From Eggerthellales bacterium (lineage in GTDB: Bacteria > Actinomycetota > Coriobacteriia > Coriobacteriales > Eggerthellaceae): a stretch of DNA of 64,000 nucleotides. Below are positions 18,239-27,820 of this stretch, in pieces. The position numbers and the translations under genes were made by a program. The stretch is from contig JAQXGX010000002.1 in NCBI GenBank assembly GCA_029006935.1, positions 1 to 64,000 on the forward strand, written 5' to 3'. The notes beneath the pieces were generated by a model. The model searched no databases, was not told where the DNA came from, and was given only the letters and a program-made list of their open reading frames with translations. Position 1 is the first letter of the stretch. Each line of letters opens with the position of its first letter.

Positions 18239-20065
18239 ATGAATGCTCTGTTCATTCTTGTCCTGGGAGCTGTGGTCCTGGTTTGCGGCTACATCTTCTA
18301 CGGCGGATGGCTGGCAAAGCAGTGGGGCGTTGACGACGGTCGCGAAACCCCTGCTCATGCCTTTGAGGATGGCATGGACTACGTTCCTGCTAAGCCCTAC
18401 GTGGTTATCGGCCATCACTTTTCGTCCATTGCCGGCGCTGGCCCCATCAACGGCCCCATCCAGGCTGCGGTCTTCGGCTGGGTTCCCGTGTTCCTGTGGA
18501 TCCTGATCGGCGGCATCTTCTTTGGCGCTATGCACGACTTCGGCGCCCTGTTCGCATCCCTGCGCCATAAGGGCCAGACCCTGGCTGCCGTTATCGGCCA
18601 GAACATCGACGACTCCGCAAAGAAGCTGTTCTGCGTGTTCTCGTTCCTGACCCTGGTCCTGGTGGTTGCTGCCTTTGCTTCCATCGTTGCCGGCACTTTT
18701 GCCGTGGCTCCCATCCCGGCCGAGGCCGACGCTGCCACCGCAGCTTCTGTGGAGGCCGCTAACCTGGCCAACTCCCGTACCGCAATGATCTCCATCCTGT
18801 TCATTGCCGTGGCTATTGTGTGGGGCCTGCTGACCCGCGGTCGCAACATCCCTGGTGCGGTCAACATCATGGCTGCCATCGTGATCATTGTTGCCATCGT
18901 GTTTGTTGGCTACAACTTCCCCCTGGTTCACCTGAACTCCACCACCTGGATGTTCATCATCGGCCTGTACATTCTGGCTGCATCCGTGGCTCCCGTGTGG
19001 ATTCTGCTGCAGCCCCGCGACTACCTTTCCAGCTACCTGCTGTACGGCATGATCATTCTTGCCGTGGTGGGCATTGTGGGTGCTTCCGTGACCGGCGCTA
19101 CCGCAAACTGCGAGATTCCGGCCTTCGCCGGCTTCAACGCAACCGAGCTGAAGGCTGCTGGCCTGGCCGCTTCCGGCAACGCTTCTTCCGCGGCTACCGT
19201 GGGCAACCTGTTCCCGGCTCTGTTCATCACCATCGCTTGCGGTGCTATCTCCGGCTTCCATTCCCTGGTTGCTTCCGGCACCACTTCCAAGCAACTTGAT
19301 CGCGAAGCTCACGCTCAGCCCATCGCCTACGGCGGCATGCTGCTGGAGTGCCTGCTTGCAGTGATCTCCCTGTGCGCCGTTGCCTTCGTCTTCCAGCATT
19401 ACATGGCTGGCGACGCCGGCTACGCCACCCCCACCGCTATCTTCGCCCATGGTCTGTCCCAGATGGTGGGCACCATCCCCGGTCTGGGCGGCGAAGCAAC
19501 CGTCAGCATCGTGTACTCCCTGCTGATCCTGGCTGTTTCCGCCTTCTGCCTGACCTCTCTGGACACCGCAACCCGTATCTGCCGCATGATGTTCCAGGAA
19601 ATGTTCCTGAAGCCCGGCGAGGATGCCTCTCAGGTTACCGGTGCTCGCAAGATCCTGGTCAACCCCTACGTGGCGACGGTGGTTTCCGTTGCTCTGGGCA
19701 TTGCCCTAGGCATGAACGGCTACAGCATCATCTGGCCGCTGTTCGGTGCTGCTAACCAGCTGCTGGCTGCTCTGGCTCTGCTGGCTGTGTGCGCCTTCCT
19801 GGGCAACATCGGTCGCAACAACAAGATGTTCTACATCCCCATGGTCTTCATGCTGATCGTTACTCTGACCTCACTGGTTCAGACCGCGTACGCAAAGCTC
19901 ACGCTCCTGGCTGGTCCGGGCGAAGTCCTGGCTGCGCAGGCCGGCGGCGTGTTCGGCGTTGGCGCTCAGCTGGTCCTGGCCGTGCTGCTGCTGATCCTGG
20001 CCGTGATCCTGGCGGTCAAGGGTGCCAAGGTCATCTTCGGCAAGAAGGACAAGGCCTCTGCCTAA
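18239..20065 (+). CDS. cstA: Carbon starvation protein CstA (peptide/pyruvate transporter family)
   Basis: 'FEDGMDYVPAKPYVVIGHHFSSIAGAGPINGPIQAAVFGWVPVFLWILIGGIFFGAMHDFGAL', 'SGFHSLVASGTTSKQL'. Confidence 0.95.
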   Translation: MNALFILVLGAVVLVCGYIFYGGWLAKQWGVDDGRETPAHAFEDGMDYVPAKPYVVIGHHFSSIAGAGPINGPIQAAVFGWVPVFLWILIGGIFFGAMHDFGALFASLRHKGQTLAAVIGQNIDDSAKKLFCVFSFLTLVLVVAAFASIVAGTFAVAPIPAEADAATAASVEAANLANSRTAMISILFIAVAIVWGLLTRGRNIPGAVNIMAAIVIIVAIVFVGYNFPLVHLNSTTWMFIIGLYILAASVAPVWILLQPRDYLSSYLLYGMIILAVVGIVGASVTGATANCEIPAFAGFNATELKAAGLAASGNASSAATVGNLFPALFITIACGAISGFHSLVASGTTSKQLDREAHAQPIAYGGMLLECLLAVISLCAVAFVFQHYMAGDAGYATPTAIFAHGLSQMVGTIPGLGGEATVSIVYSLLILAVSAFCLTSLDTATRICRMMFQEMFLKPGEDASQVTGARKILVNPYVATVVSVALGIALGMNGYSIIWPLFGAANQLLAALALLAVCAFLGNIGRNNKMFYIPMVFMLIVTLTSLVQTAYAKLTLLAGPGEVLAAQAGGVFGVGAQLVLAVLLLILAVILAVKGAKVIFGKKDKASA

Positions 20066-20126
20066 TGTGTGATCTTTGGGCCAGCAGCCCTGTGCGGGCC
20101 TGATTTCATGCTTAATCTAAGCGCGC

Positions 20127-20164
20127 AAGACGCCTCGGAGGCTCCGCTTCCGGGGCGTCTTTGT
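20127..20164 (+). terminator. Rho-independent terminator after cstA
   Basis: AAGACGCCTCGGAGGCTCCGCTTCCGGGGCGTCTTT. Confidence 0.8.
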
Positions 20165-20263
20165 GTTTGGGGCATGATGGGCGGAGTGGATTATCGAACA
20201 GAACCGCGGTTGACCCCTCAAATGGGCGAAAAATCTGTCCTCATCATATTGAAGATCTCGGCA

Positions 20264-20764
20264 TTACCTCTTTCGGCCGAAGAGCCCTCTTAGCCCTCCC
20301 AGCAGGTTCCCCGCGGTCTCAAGGGTTCCGAGTACGGGGTCATCGCGCATTGCCTGCTCCGCGGCGCGGCGATCTTCTCGGGTGGCATCCAGGACCGCGT
20401 CCTCGGCGGCAAGGCGGGCGGTCAGGGCTGCATCGGACACCAGGGCCTTCGCCGCATCGGAGGCAAGCTGGCCCTTGTGCTCGGCCATTCCCTTGGTCAT
20501 GACCTCGAAGGCTTGGCCCATGGACGGTCTGCCTGCACCGTTGGTCATAAGCTGGGAGTACACCATGCCGTACTCAACGTTCAGGGGGCTTTGCGCCAAG
20601 GCCTGCTCGAATGCATCTGCCGTGGGGCTTTGCCGGGCAAGTTCCGTAAGGCCTGCAGTCACCGCTTCCGCTCGTTGGATTAGCTCCGAATCCGTGGAAG
20701 ATTGCAAGTAGGGTGCCATGGCGTTGATCCTGGAATCAAGGTGGGCCTTCACGTTTTCGTCCAT
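20264..20764 (-). CDS. Hypothetical protein (DUF-type, soluble)
   Basis: MDENVKAHLDSRINAMAPYLQSS...; RBS AGGAAAGG upstream of ATG. Confidence 0.6.
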   Translation of the reverse strand: MDENVKAHLDSRINAMAPYLQSSTDSELIQRAEAVTAGLTELARQSPTADAFEQALAQSPLNVEYGMVYSQLMTNGAGRPSMGQAFEVMTKGMAEHKGQLASDAAKALVSDAALTARLAAEDAVLDATREDRRAAEQAMRDDPVLGTLETAGNLLGGLRGLFGRKR

Positions 20765-20904
20765 GGGAGATCCTTTCCTTGGGGTCGTCTTGCAATCCCG
20801 TGCAAGATGCAAGGGCCGAAGAGGGCAGCAGCTTAGCGGACAAAGAAACGGGCCAGCCCCCTTTCGAAGGCTGGCCCGGAAGAGCTGGCTTTGAGCGGCT
20901 TGCC

Positions 20905-23900
20905 TTACTTGACCGTAATCTTAACAGTTACGGTCTTGCCGTTCTGCGCCATGGCGCGAACGTAGCAGGTGCCCTTGCCAACGCCCTTGATGGTGCCCTT
21001 GCTGGTCACCGTAGCGATCTTGGTGTTGGTGGACCAGTAGCGCAGCAGAGGCGCGTGGTCGGTGGGCAGCAGCTTCTTGTTCACGTTTGCCTTGACCGTG
21101 TAGATCTTGGGCATCTTCACGGTCTTGCCCTTGCTTACGCTTATGGACTTCTTTGCCACCGTCATTGCCTTGACGTTGGTAAAGATGGCCCTGGAGCCGG
21201 CAGCATGGCAGGTCAGGGACGTTCCCAGGTAGATCTTGGTCTTGCCGTTCATGCGGTAGGCCTTGACCTTGAACTTGTAGATGGACTTAGCGCTGATGGC
21301 CTTACCGGCAACCTTGCTGAAGGAAAGGCTCTGGGTCTTGGCGGAAACGGTCTTGGTGGGTTTCTTGCTGAAGCCCTTGGAGCATTGCGCAACGTAGACC
21401 TCATAGCCGGTGGCGGTGGCAACCTTGCCCCACGTCACGCTGACCTTGCCGCTGCTGACAGAGGTCCGTGCGCTGGCGTTCATGCTGTTGGTGTTGGCAA
21501 CAGTGTTGTCCTTAATGGCAAAGGTGGTGGAAACGGTGCCTTCGTACACGCCCGTTCCCGTTGCGGTAACGGTTGCCTTGCCGGTTTTGATGTTGTTTGC
21601 GTAGGTGAGCTTGTAACCTGCCGTTTCAACGACGTTGCCTGCTTCGTCCTTCACCGTGGCCTTGGGAGCAATGGTCTTGCCGGTGTAGTCGTAGGTGGAA
21701 GCGGGAACGGTGATGCCTGCCAGGCCGATCTTCACGTAGCTGGCCTCGATGGCAACGGCTTCGCTTATGGTTAGGGTGGAGCCGGACTGGAAGTCCTTGC
21801 CGTTTACGGTGAACTTGCTAAAGGCGAAGTCCTGGTCACTTTGGACCTGGATGGCGATTACGTCATCGCGCTTCAGAGCTTCGGTGCCCGGATCCACGGT
21901 CTTGCCGTCCCGGGTCACGGTCACGGTGCAGTTGCTGGCGCTTACGGCCAGGTCGAACCGGGGGATCTTGGTGTAGCTGGCCTGGACGTCCACGTTGCTG
22001 TACACGGTCAGGGTGGAGTCGGACTGGAAGTCCTTGTCATTCACGGTGAACGACGCACACTCGTAGTCGTTGCCAGGATCGGCCACGCTGATGCTGACCA
22101 CATCGCCGTACTGCAGGGTCTGGGCGCCGGGATCCACGGTCTTGCCGTCCCGGGTCACGGTCACGGTGCAGTTGCTGGCGCTTACGGCCAGGTCGAACTT
22201 CTCGATCTCCTTGAAGCAGGCGGTCACGGTGGTGTTGGCGTTCAGGTTCTCAAGGGAGTACTCGGCGGAGGTGGTGAGCTCGGTTACGGGAACGATCACG
22301 TCTTCCTGGCCGTCCTGAGAAATGGTCCACTGGTACAGACGATAGCCTTCAGCCGCCTTGGCCACGATCTTGTGATCGGAGCCCTTTGCCTTCTGGTCGC
22401 CGGATGCTGCGGTGCTGCAGGAAACGGTGCCGCCGTTTACGATGTTGGTGTCATAGCTGACCTGGTACTTAACCGGAGCGCTGAATACCACGCCGGCGTT
22501 CACATTCTCCATGGCCCTCAGGCTGACTTCCTTGTCGGCCTTGGTGTAGTCGCGCAGATCGCCTGTCCAATCGGACAGCACCCAGTTGGCATCCGGGATA
22601 GCGGTCACGGTGAGCTGGTCGCCCTTGGTGACCAAGTAGCTGCCGTCGGACTTGGGCTCGTAGGTCTTGCTGTTGCCCGTCACGGAAACGCTGCCTTGGC
22701 CGGTTACGTCAATCTTCACGGAAACGGTGACGGAGTCGTCATTCTCATCCACGAACAGAGCCTGAACGTTGTAGGAGGGACGGGATACGAAGAAGGTGAG
22801 GCTGTTGGAACCCAGGGCCTCGTACTCTTCCGTAATGGTTCCCGTGGAGTCGGTGGAGGTCACGATCCAGGACTTCAGGACCTTGCCCGCTTCGGGAGTA
22901 GCTTCCACGGTGACTTCCTGGGTTACCGTGGAGCCGGAGCCGTTGAACTCGATTCCTTCGCTGTAGCCGGAAATGGTGCCGCCGTCGCTTTGGGTCAGGG
23001 AAACGGTGGCCTCGTCAACGAGCTTCTGGGTTTCCGCCCTAAGGACGGTATCGGCCTTCAGGACGAAGTAGAACTCGCCGTTGGAGCTCAGGGTCAGCGG
23101 CTTTTCCGCGTCGTTGCCGCTCTTGATGTAGAGGCCGGTGATGGAATAGCCTTCGGCGGCCTTCACGGAGCCGGTGATCATGGTCTGCTCAGGCACGCTT
23201 TCGCCGTTATCCACGGTGATGCTGCCCAGCTGCTTTGCGGAAAGGGTGGCATGCTTGCCGGCGTCGTAGCTAAGGGAGTAGCTCTTCTTGAAGGTGGTAG
23301 CCTTGGTGGTCTTGGACTCATCGCTTCGAGCCGGCGGATCGTACTTGTACTCGGTGGTGTAGGAGCTCATGGCGAACTCGTACTCGGTGTTGCTGTCCAG
23401 ACCGTCAATCACCACGCTGCGTGCGCTGGCATCGTCGATGGTCTTGACCAGCTGGTATTCATCGTCAACGACCTCGTAGACGTAGAAGCCTGCTACTGCG
23501 GGGCGCTTGCGGTTGTCGTCGGTGGGAATGCTCCACTCCAGCTCGATCTTGTCCACGTCCGCAGCCGTTGCGGAAAGGGACGTGGGGGCAAGGGATGCCG
23601 ACCTGATGTTCTCAAGTGCATAGCCGATCACGGGGATGGGATCGTCCTTGCCGTTGTCGGAGGCGTCGAAGTCCCACTGACCGAAGCTCCACTGGAAGCC
23701 GTAGGCCTTGGTGGTGTCGGAGGAAAGCTCTGCTTCGTCGGTGTCTATGTTGCTGACGATGCCTTCTGTTTCGGTGCCGACGGTGCTGGACTTGGTGGTG
23801 GACCATTCGTGGTCATAGGCGAAGTTCACGTAGCCGCCCATCCATGCGGAGGCAACGGCAGCGTTCAATCCGCCCTGAACCGTGACGCCTACTTCAAAGC

Positions 23901-26448
23901 CGAAGGTGCCGGTCTTGGTAGTGGCCTTTCCGGTTTCAACGGCGTAGTTGCTGGTGATGGCGCCGCCGGCGTCATTCATGGTGTACAGGCTCTGGGAAAC
24001 CTGCACGGCGCTGTCCTGGTCGGTACCCCAGTCGCTGCGGTAGCCCCAGGGATTGCCCTCGTTACCCAGGTACTTCATTTCGGAGTTCGGGTCGGACGTG
24101 TCGATGGGGTTGAGCTTGGTAATCTTGGCCTTTGCCTTCGCGTCAGCGCTGGCGCTGCCAGTGGGGTTGGCGTTCAGGCTGTCTGCCTGAGCGTTGTACT
24201 CTTTCACGAACTGGTTGTACTGGTCAAGGTTGAGCTGCACGTAGCTGGGCTTGCCCGGGGCGGAAACGGTCAGGGACTCTTCCTTGGAAAGCAGATTGCC
24301 GTTTTCGTCTTCAGCCTTCACGTCGTAGACGTAGTTGGCAATGGGCGTACGGGAGAGCACCACCGTGTCGCGGGAGTTGGCGCTGAACTTATCGGTCCAG
24401 GTGGTGGTGTAGGACTTTTCCCAGCTCTTGCTGTAGCCGCCGGTGTAGCCTATTTCCACTGCTACGCGGACAACAGGTGCCTCCACTTCGCCTGCAGCAC
24501 CAATGCCAACGGAAATGTTGTCGGACTCTCCCTTGGTGATGCTGTAGGACTCGGAAAGGGCGTAGGTGGTCTGGCCGGAGTCGAACACGCCGTAGCCGCC
24601 CAGCTCACCGAAGCAGGGGGAAGCCTGGAGCACGGCCTTCACCTGAGGGTCGGCATACGCGGTGTAGGTGTATTTGTAGCGGGCAATGGCGCCGTCGTTA
24701 TCGCGGTCGAAGGCCACCAGCTGGATGTTCTGCATCTGGCCCCAGCTTGCACCCTTGTTCTCATACACGTAGCCGCTGTGCTTGCCGTCATAGCTTCCTG
24801 CAACGCCATGCACCGTTTCGCCGTCAACCGTCTTGTCGTCGTAATTCGTGCCGTACAGGATGCCGGCAAGGGTGGTGTGGTCTTTGGAGCTTTTTTCCTT
24901 CAAGGCGATGCTGTAGACGACCTGCTCGCGGCCCACGTCGTTGCCGTCGAAGTTGCCCACCGCCACGCTGGTGATGAAGCCGCGGTTGATGATGAGGCTG
25001 CCTGCGCCATTATCCTTGCTCTTGAAGTAGTCGTGCTCGTACAGCTTCATGGAGAAGGTGTTGTCGTACAAGGTGCCGTTGATGAAGATGTATTCGGCGT
25101 CAACCTTGCCGTTGATAGCTACGCACTCCATCTGCATGGCGGGATAATAGCTGTCGCTATCGTCGATTTCCTCGCTAGTCCATTTGTTGGCCTGAATGGG
25201 GGTGTAGGGGGTTTCCGCGAACAGCTTCCCTTCGGTGGCATTGATCACCATGACGCCGATGGTGTTGTTGGTGCTGTTGGAGCGGGTGCTGCTGGTGGCA
25301 TCCAAGCTGTCTTCGATGGAGACGACGTTGGTCTGCCAGCCTGCTGCTACCAGCTCGTCGTAGCCGTCGTTGTTGATGTCGCCCGCGGAAAGGGCGGCGT
25401 CAAACATGGTCTTGAAGGACGTCTTGTTGTCAGTGAGGGTGCCGCCGTCGCTGAGCCTCATGGAGCCGTCGCTCTTCCCCACGATGCCGCCGGTGCTCAT
25501 GCTCTTGCTGCCATAGGAAACGTTCAGCATGGAGCAATAGGCAGTGATATCGGCCGTAGACGAAGACCCCTTCGTCTGTGCGAGGGTCGAAACGCAAGCC
25601 AAGTCGTCGCAGCCGTCGCCGTTAAGGTCAGCGGCCTCCAGGTCCACGCACAGAGCCATGTCCTCGGATACGTTCAGGTTTGCAAGCCTCAGCGCTTCCT
25701 GATTCAACAGAGCGGAACCGGAGTTGAGCTTCCTGAAATTGCCCGTGGACTTCTCGAGGTAAAGCTCCTTCAGGAAGGTCTGGTTCGTTGCGTTTTGTTT
25801 GGGCTGGGGAACGTAGACCACCACGGTGTCTTCGCCGTCGCCATCGAAGTCGCCCGCGGTGAGGGCAACGTAGTTGTTGGCCCAGCGGTAGAAGTCCCCG
25901 TTTCCAAGCCAGCTCAGGGCCTGGCCCCCTTCGGTGAGGTCTTGGGAACCGGACAACTTGTTGTGCACGCTGTCATAGACCCATATGTGCAGCTTCTTCG
26001 CATTGGAGCCTTCCACCGCATAGCCCACGAAGGCCACATGGTCCTTGTGGCCGGTGCCATTGGGGTCGAAGGCCACCTGCTCGATGAGGTTGAACTTGCT
26101 GGCAGGTTTGGGCAGCTGCGTGTCTGAGCTTGCATAGGAGCCGCCTGCCACCGGGTTCCCGCCGCCATACTTGTAGGTGTCAAACCAGTTGGCGGATCGG
26201 TATGCTTCGTTGTATGAGAAGTTGAACATGAGCTCGTGCTCGGTGTTCAGCGGAAACCACACGTCCTGGGCATAGCCGTAGGGGTTGGTGGTGCTGACCG
26301 TCTTCGACTCCTTCACGTTCATCAGGTCGCTGTAGGCGCTGGGGCTGGAGTTGCTTGCCGCAAAGGCTGCACCAGCCGCTCCGGCAAGGCATGCCGCTAG
26401 CGCCGCGCATGCGGCCGCTTTGCCCAGGAGCCTCCTTCTTCGCTTCAT
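20905..26448 (-). CDS. Giant (~1847 aa) secreted surface protein: FG-GAP/VCBS-like repeats, beta-rich modules, FN3, repeated 80-aa InlB/SHIRT-like modules, MBG/Ig-like domain, C-terminal BIG2-like region
   Basis: Signal peptide MKRRRRLLGKAAACAALAACLAGAAGAAFA; 'GDFDGDGEDTVVVYV', 'ADLNGDGCDDLACV', 'GDINNDGYDELVAAG'; FN3 'LSATAADVDKIELEWSIP...SNTEYEFAMSSY'; 'YSTNTKIATVTSKGTIKGVGKGTCYVRA'. Confidence 0.88.
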   Translation of the reverse strand: MKRRRRLLGKAAACAALAACLAGAAGAAFAASNSSPSAYSDLMNVKESKTVSTTNPYGYAQDVWFPLNTEHELMFNFSYNEAYRSANWFDTYKYGGGNPVAGGSYASSDTQLPKPASKFNLIEQVAFDPNGTGHKDHVAFVGYAVEGSNAKKLHIWVYDSVHNKLSGSQDLTEGGQALSWLGNGDFYRWANNYVALTAGDFDGDGEDTVVVYVPQPKQNATNQTFLKELYLEKSTGNFRKLNSGSALLNQEALRLANLNVSEDMALCVDLEAADLNGDGCDDLACVSTLAQTKGSSSTADITAYCSMLNVSYGSKSMSTGGIVGKSDGSMRLSDGGTLTDNKTSFKTMFDAALSAGDINNDGYDELVAAGWQTNVVSIEDSLDATSSTRSNSTNNTIGVMVINATEGKLFAETPYTPIQANKWTSEEIDDSDSYYPAMQMECVAINGKVDAEYIFINGTLYDNTFSMKLYEHDYFKSKDNGAGSLIINRGFITSVAVGNFDGNDVGREQVVYSIALKEKSSKDHTTLAGILYGTNYDDKTVDGETVHGVAGSYDGKHSGYVYENKGASWGQMQNIQLVAFDRDNDGAIARYKYTYTAYADPQVKAVLQASPCFGELGGYGVFDSGQTTYALSESYSITKGESDNISVGIGAAGEVEAPVVRVAVEIGYTGGYSKSWEKSYTTTWTDKFSANSRDTVVLSRTPIANYVYDVKAEDENGNLLSKEESLTVSAPGKPSYVQLNLDQYNQFVKEYNAQADSLNANPTGSASADAKAKAKITKLNPIDTSDPNSEMKYLGNEGNPWGYRSDWGTDQDSAVQVSQSLYTMNDAGGAITSNYAVETGKATTKTGTFGFEVGVTVQGGLNAAVASAWMGGYVNFAYDHEWSTTKSSTVGTETEGIVSNIDTDEAELSSDTTKAYGFQWSFGQWDFDASDNGKDDPIPVIGYALENIRSASLAPTSLSATAADVDKIELEWSIPTDDNRKRPAVAGFYVYEVVDDEYQLVKTIDDASARSVVIDGLDSNTEYEFAMSSYTTEYKYDPPARSDESKTTKATTFKKSYSLSYDAGKHATLSAKQLGSITVDNGESVPEQTMITGSVKAAEGYSITGLYIKSGNDAEKPLTLSSNGEFYFVLKADTVLRAETQKLVDEATVSLTQSDGGTISGYSEGIEFNGSGSTVTQEVTVEATPEAGKVLKSWIVTSTDSTGTITEEYEALGSNSLTFFVSRPSYNVQALFVDENDDSVTVSVKIDVTGQGSVSVTGNSKTYEPKSDGSYLVTKGDQLTVTAIPDANWVLSDWTGDLRDYTKADKEVSLRAMENVNAGVVFSAPVKYQVSYDTNIVNGGTVSCSTAASGDQKAKGSDHKIVAKAAEGYRLYQWTISQDGQEDVIVPVTELTTSAEYSLENLNANTTVTACFKEIEKFDLAVSASNCTVTVTRDGKTVDPGAQTLQYGDVVSISVADPGNDYECASFTVNDKDFQSDSTLTVYSNVDVQASYTKIPRFDLAVSASNCTVTVTRDGKTVDPGTEALKRDDVIAIQVQSDQDFAFSKFTVNGKDFQSGSTLTISEAVAIEASYVKIGLAGITVPASTYDYTGKTIAPKATVKDEAGNVVETAGYKLTYANNIKTGKATVTATGTGVYEGTVSTTFAIKDNTVANTNSMNASARTSVSSGKVSVTWGKVATATGYEVYVAQCSKGFSKKPTKTVSAKTQSLSFSKVAGKAISAKSIYKFKVKAYRMNGKTKIYLGTSLTCHAAGSRAIFTNVKAMTVAKKSISVSKGKTVKMPKIYTVKANVNKKLLPTDHAPLLRYWSTNTKIATVTSKGTIKGVGKGTCYVRAMAQNGKTVTVKITVK
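21890..21958. repeat. Copy 1 of exact 69-bp intragenic direct repeat (encodes FDLAVSASNCTVTVTRDGKTVDPG)
   Basis: Identical to 22130-22198. Confidence 0.9.
22130..22198. repeat. Copy 2 of exact 69-bp intragenic direct repeat
   Basis: Identical to 21890-21958; 240-bp (80-codon) offset. Confidence 0.9.
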
Positions 26449-26567
26449 GTGCCACTTCCTTTCAATCCCTTGAACCAGAGCATCCAACAAGCGACCAGAG
26501 CAACGCCGCTTGTTTCGGTTTCTATTGTGAACGAAGGGGAACGAATGATACGGAAGAAAAGGAAAAT

Positions 26568-27557
26568 TTAATCCAAGGAGTCCTCGTTTTTTTCAGGAGC
26601 GGGTCCCGCAATATACCAGCTGCGAGCCAGGGAGCAGATGACCGAGTCCTGCCCGCCGCGCAGGTGTCCGTTCCAAGAGTCTGCAAGGGGGATTTCCCGC
26701 CCGGAATAGCTGCCTCCTGCAGGGTCGGCGCAGTAGAAGGTGCCGGTGACGGCATCGTAGCGGGTCAGCAGCACGGCATGGGGAATGCGGCTGTCGTAGA
26801 TCACCAAGCCTTCCGGGTGCTTTTCCAGCAAGCGGGCAAGGCGGCGGGTGCGGTCTTCGGGGTCGGGGTTCACGCTCCAGGTGAAGGACCTGACCTGATA
26901 CCCGAAGCTGGTGAAGCGATGACGCATTCCCGTTCCCCAGATCCAAGCGTCCGGGTACAGGCTTTCCTCGGTGATCTCCTTCCAGTTTTCGCTCCCGTCC
27001 AGATAGCTCATGCGGCGCAGAAGCATGGCGCAGGACGTAATGGTGCAGCGTCCGTGCTGGCTTTGGGTCAGGCAGAAGCGGCTCTGGCTCAGAACGTCCA
27101 GTCCCTGATCGGAAACGGTCAGCGTGGGAGCGCTTTCCTGGGCTGAGATAGGGGAGGCGCTGCGGAACCTCAGGGCCTGCAGCTGCTCGAGGCCAGGCAG
27201 GGCAAAGGCCAGGGTCCCTCCAACTACCGCCACAGTCACTGCCGCTGCTCCCAAGGCAGAAGCCAGGCGCAGGGTTGGTGCGGGAGCGGGGGTCGCGTGG
27301 CGCGGGGCGCTGGGCCGCTTTCGTCGGGAGGCGGGCGAAGACTGGCTCCGTGCAGGTGAAACCGCCCCGTGCTTGCCGCTGGCTGCAGGGCGGGCGTGAC
27401 GTCCCCGGTTGGCGGGGGAGGAGCTGGTGCGGTTGGGCCGAACTGGGACGGCAGGGGTCCCTGCGGGTCGCGCATGGCGTCCCCGACTTGCGCCCGAGCA
27501 GTTGGGGCGTGGGGGCTGGGCGGGCTGGCTATGAGAGGGAGCCGCGTGCTTGGCCAT
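26568..27557 (-). CDS. Membrane-anchored C39-like (papain-like fold) protein with basic disordered N-tail
   Basis: Start at MAKHAAPSHSQ (upstream in-frame extension would run through the tRNA); TM 'ALGAAAVTVAVVGGTLAFAL'; 'HGRCTITSCAMLLRRMSYL', 'IPHAVLLTRYDAVTGTFYCADPAGG'. Confidence 0.72.
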   Translation of the reverse strand: MAKHAAPSHSQPAQPPRPNCSGASRGRHARPAGTPAVPVRPNRTSSSPANRGRHARPAASGKHGAVSPARSQSSPASRRKRPSAPRHATPAPAPTLRLASALGAAAVTVAVVGGTLAFALPGLEQLQALRFRSASPISAQESAPTLTVSDQGLDVLSQSRFCLTQSQHGRCTITSCAMLLRRMSYLDGSENWKEITEESLYPDAWIWGTGMRHRFTSFGYQVRSFTWSVNPDPEDRTRRLARLLEKHPEGLVIYDSRIPHAVLLTRYDAVTGTFYCADPAGGSYSGREIPLADSWNGHLRGGQDSVICSLARSWYIAGPAPEKNEDSLD

Positions 27558-27611
27558 GCTTTCCTTCGTCCAAACGAAAAAGGACCGTGCGTGCGGTCCC
27601 CTGTGAGCGAT

Positions 27612-27694
27612 TGGTGCCCGGGGTGGGATTCGAACCCACACACCAAGGGTATCGGTTTTTGAGACCGACGTGTCTGCCATTCCACCACCCGGGC
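27612..27694 (-). tRNA. tRNA-Leu (anticodon CAA), CCA encoded
   Basis: rc: GCCCGGGTGGTGGAATGGCAGACACGTCGGTCTCAAAAACCGATACCCTTGGTGTGTGGGTTCGAATCCCACCCCGGGCACCA; loop CTCAAAA. Confidence 0.95.
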
Positions 27695-27820
27695 GTGTCT
27701 TACCACTATAGCGGAACCGGGAGCATTGGTCGAGATGGCTTCTTTGTGAGCATTCAGCCTCCTTTCAGGTTGCTGGGGTATTATTTCGTTCAAGCTACAG
27801 TGCGCGAAAGGAGTTCCTTC

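Noticed and set aside
21841-26127. 1428-aa plus-strand ORF
   Set aside because: Antisense to the giant secreted-protein gene; translation is a low-complexity G/V/H-rich artefact of high-GC codon usage with no domain signatures.
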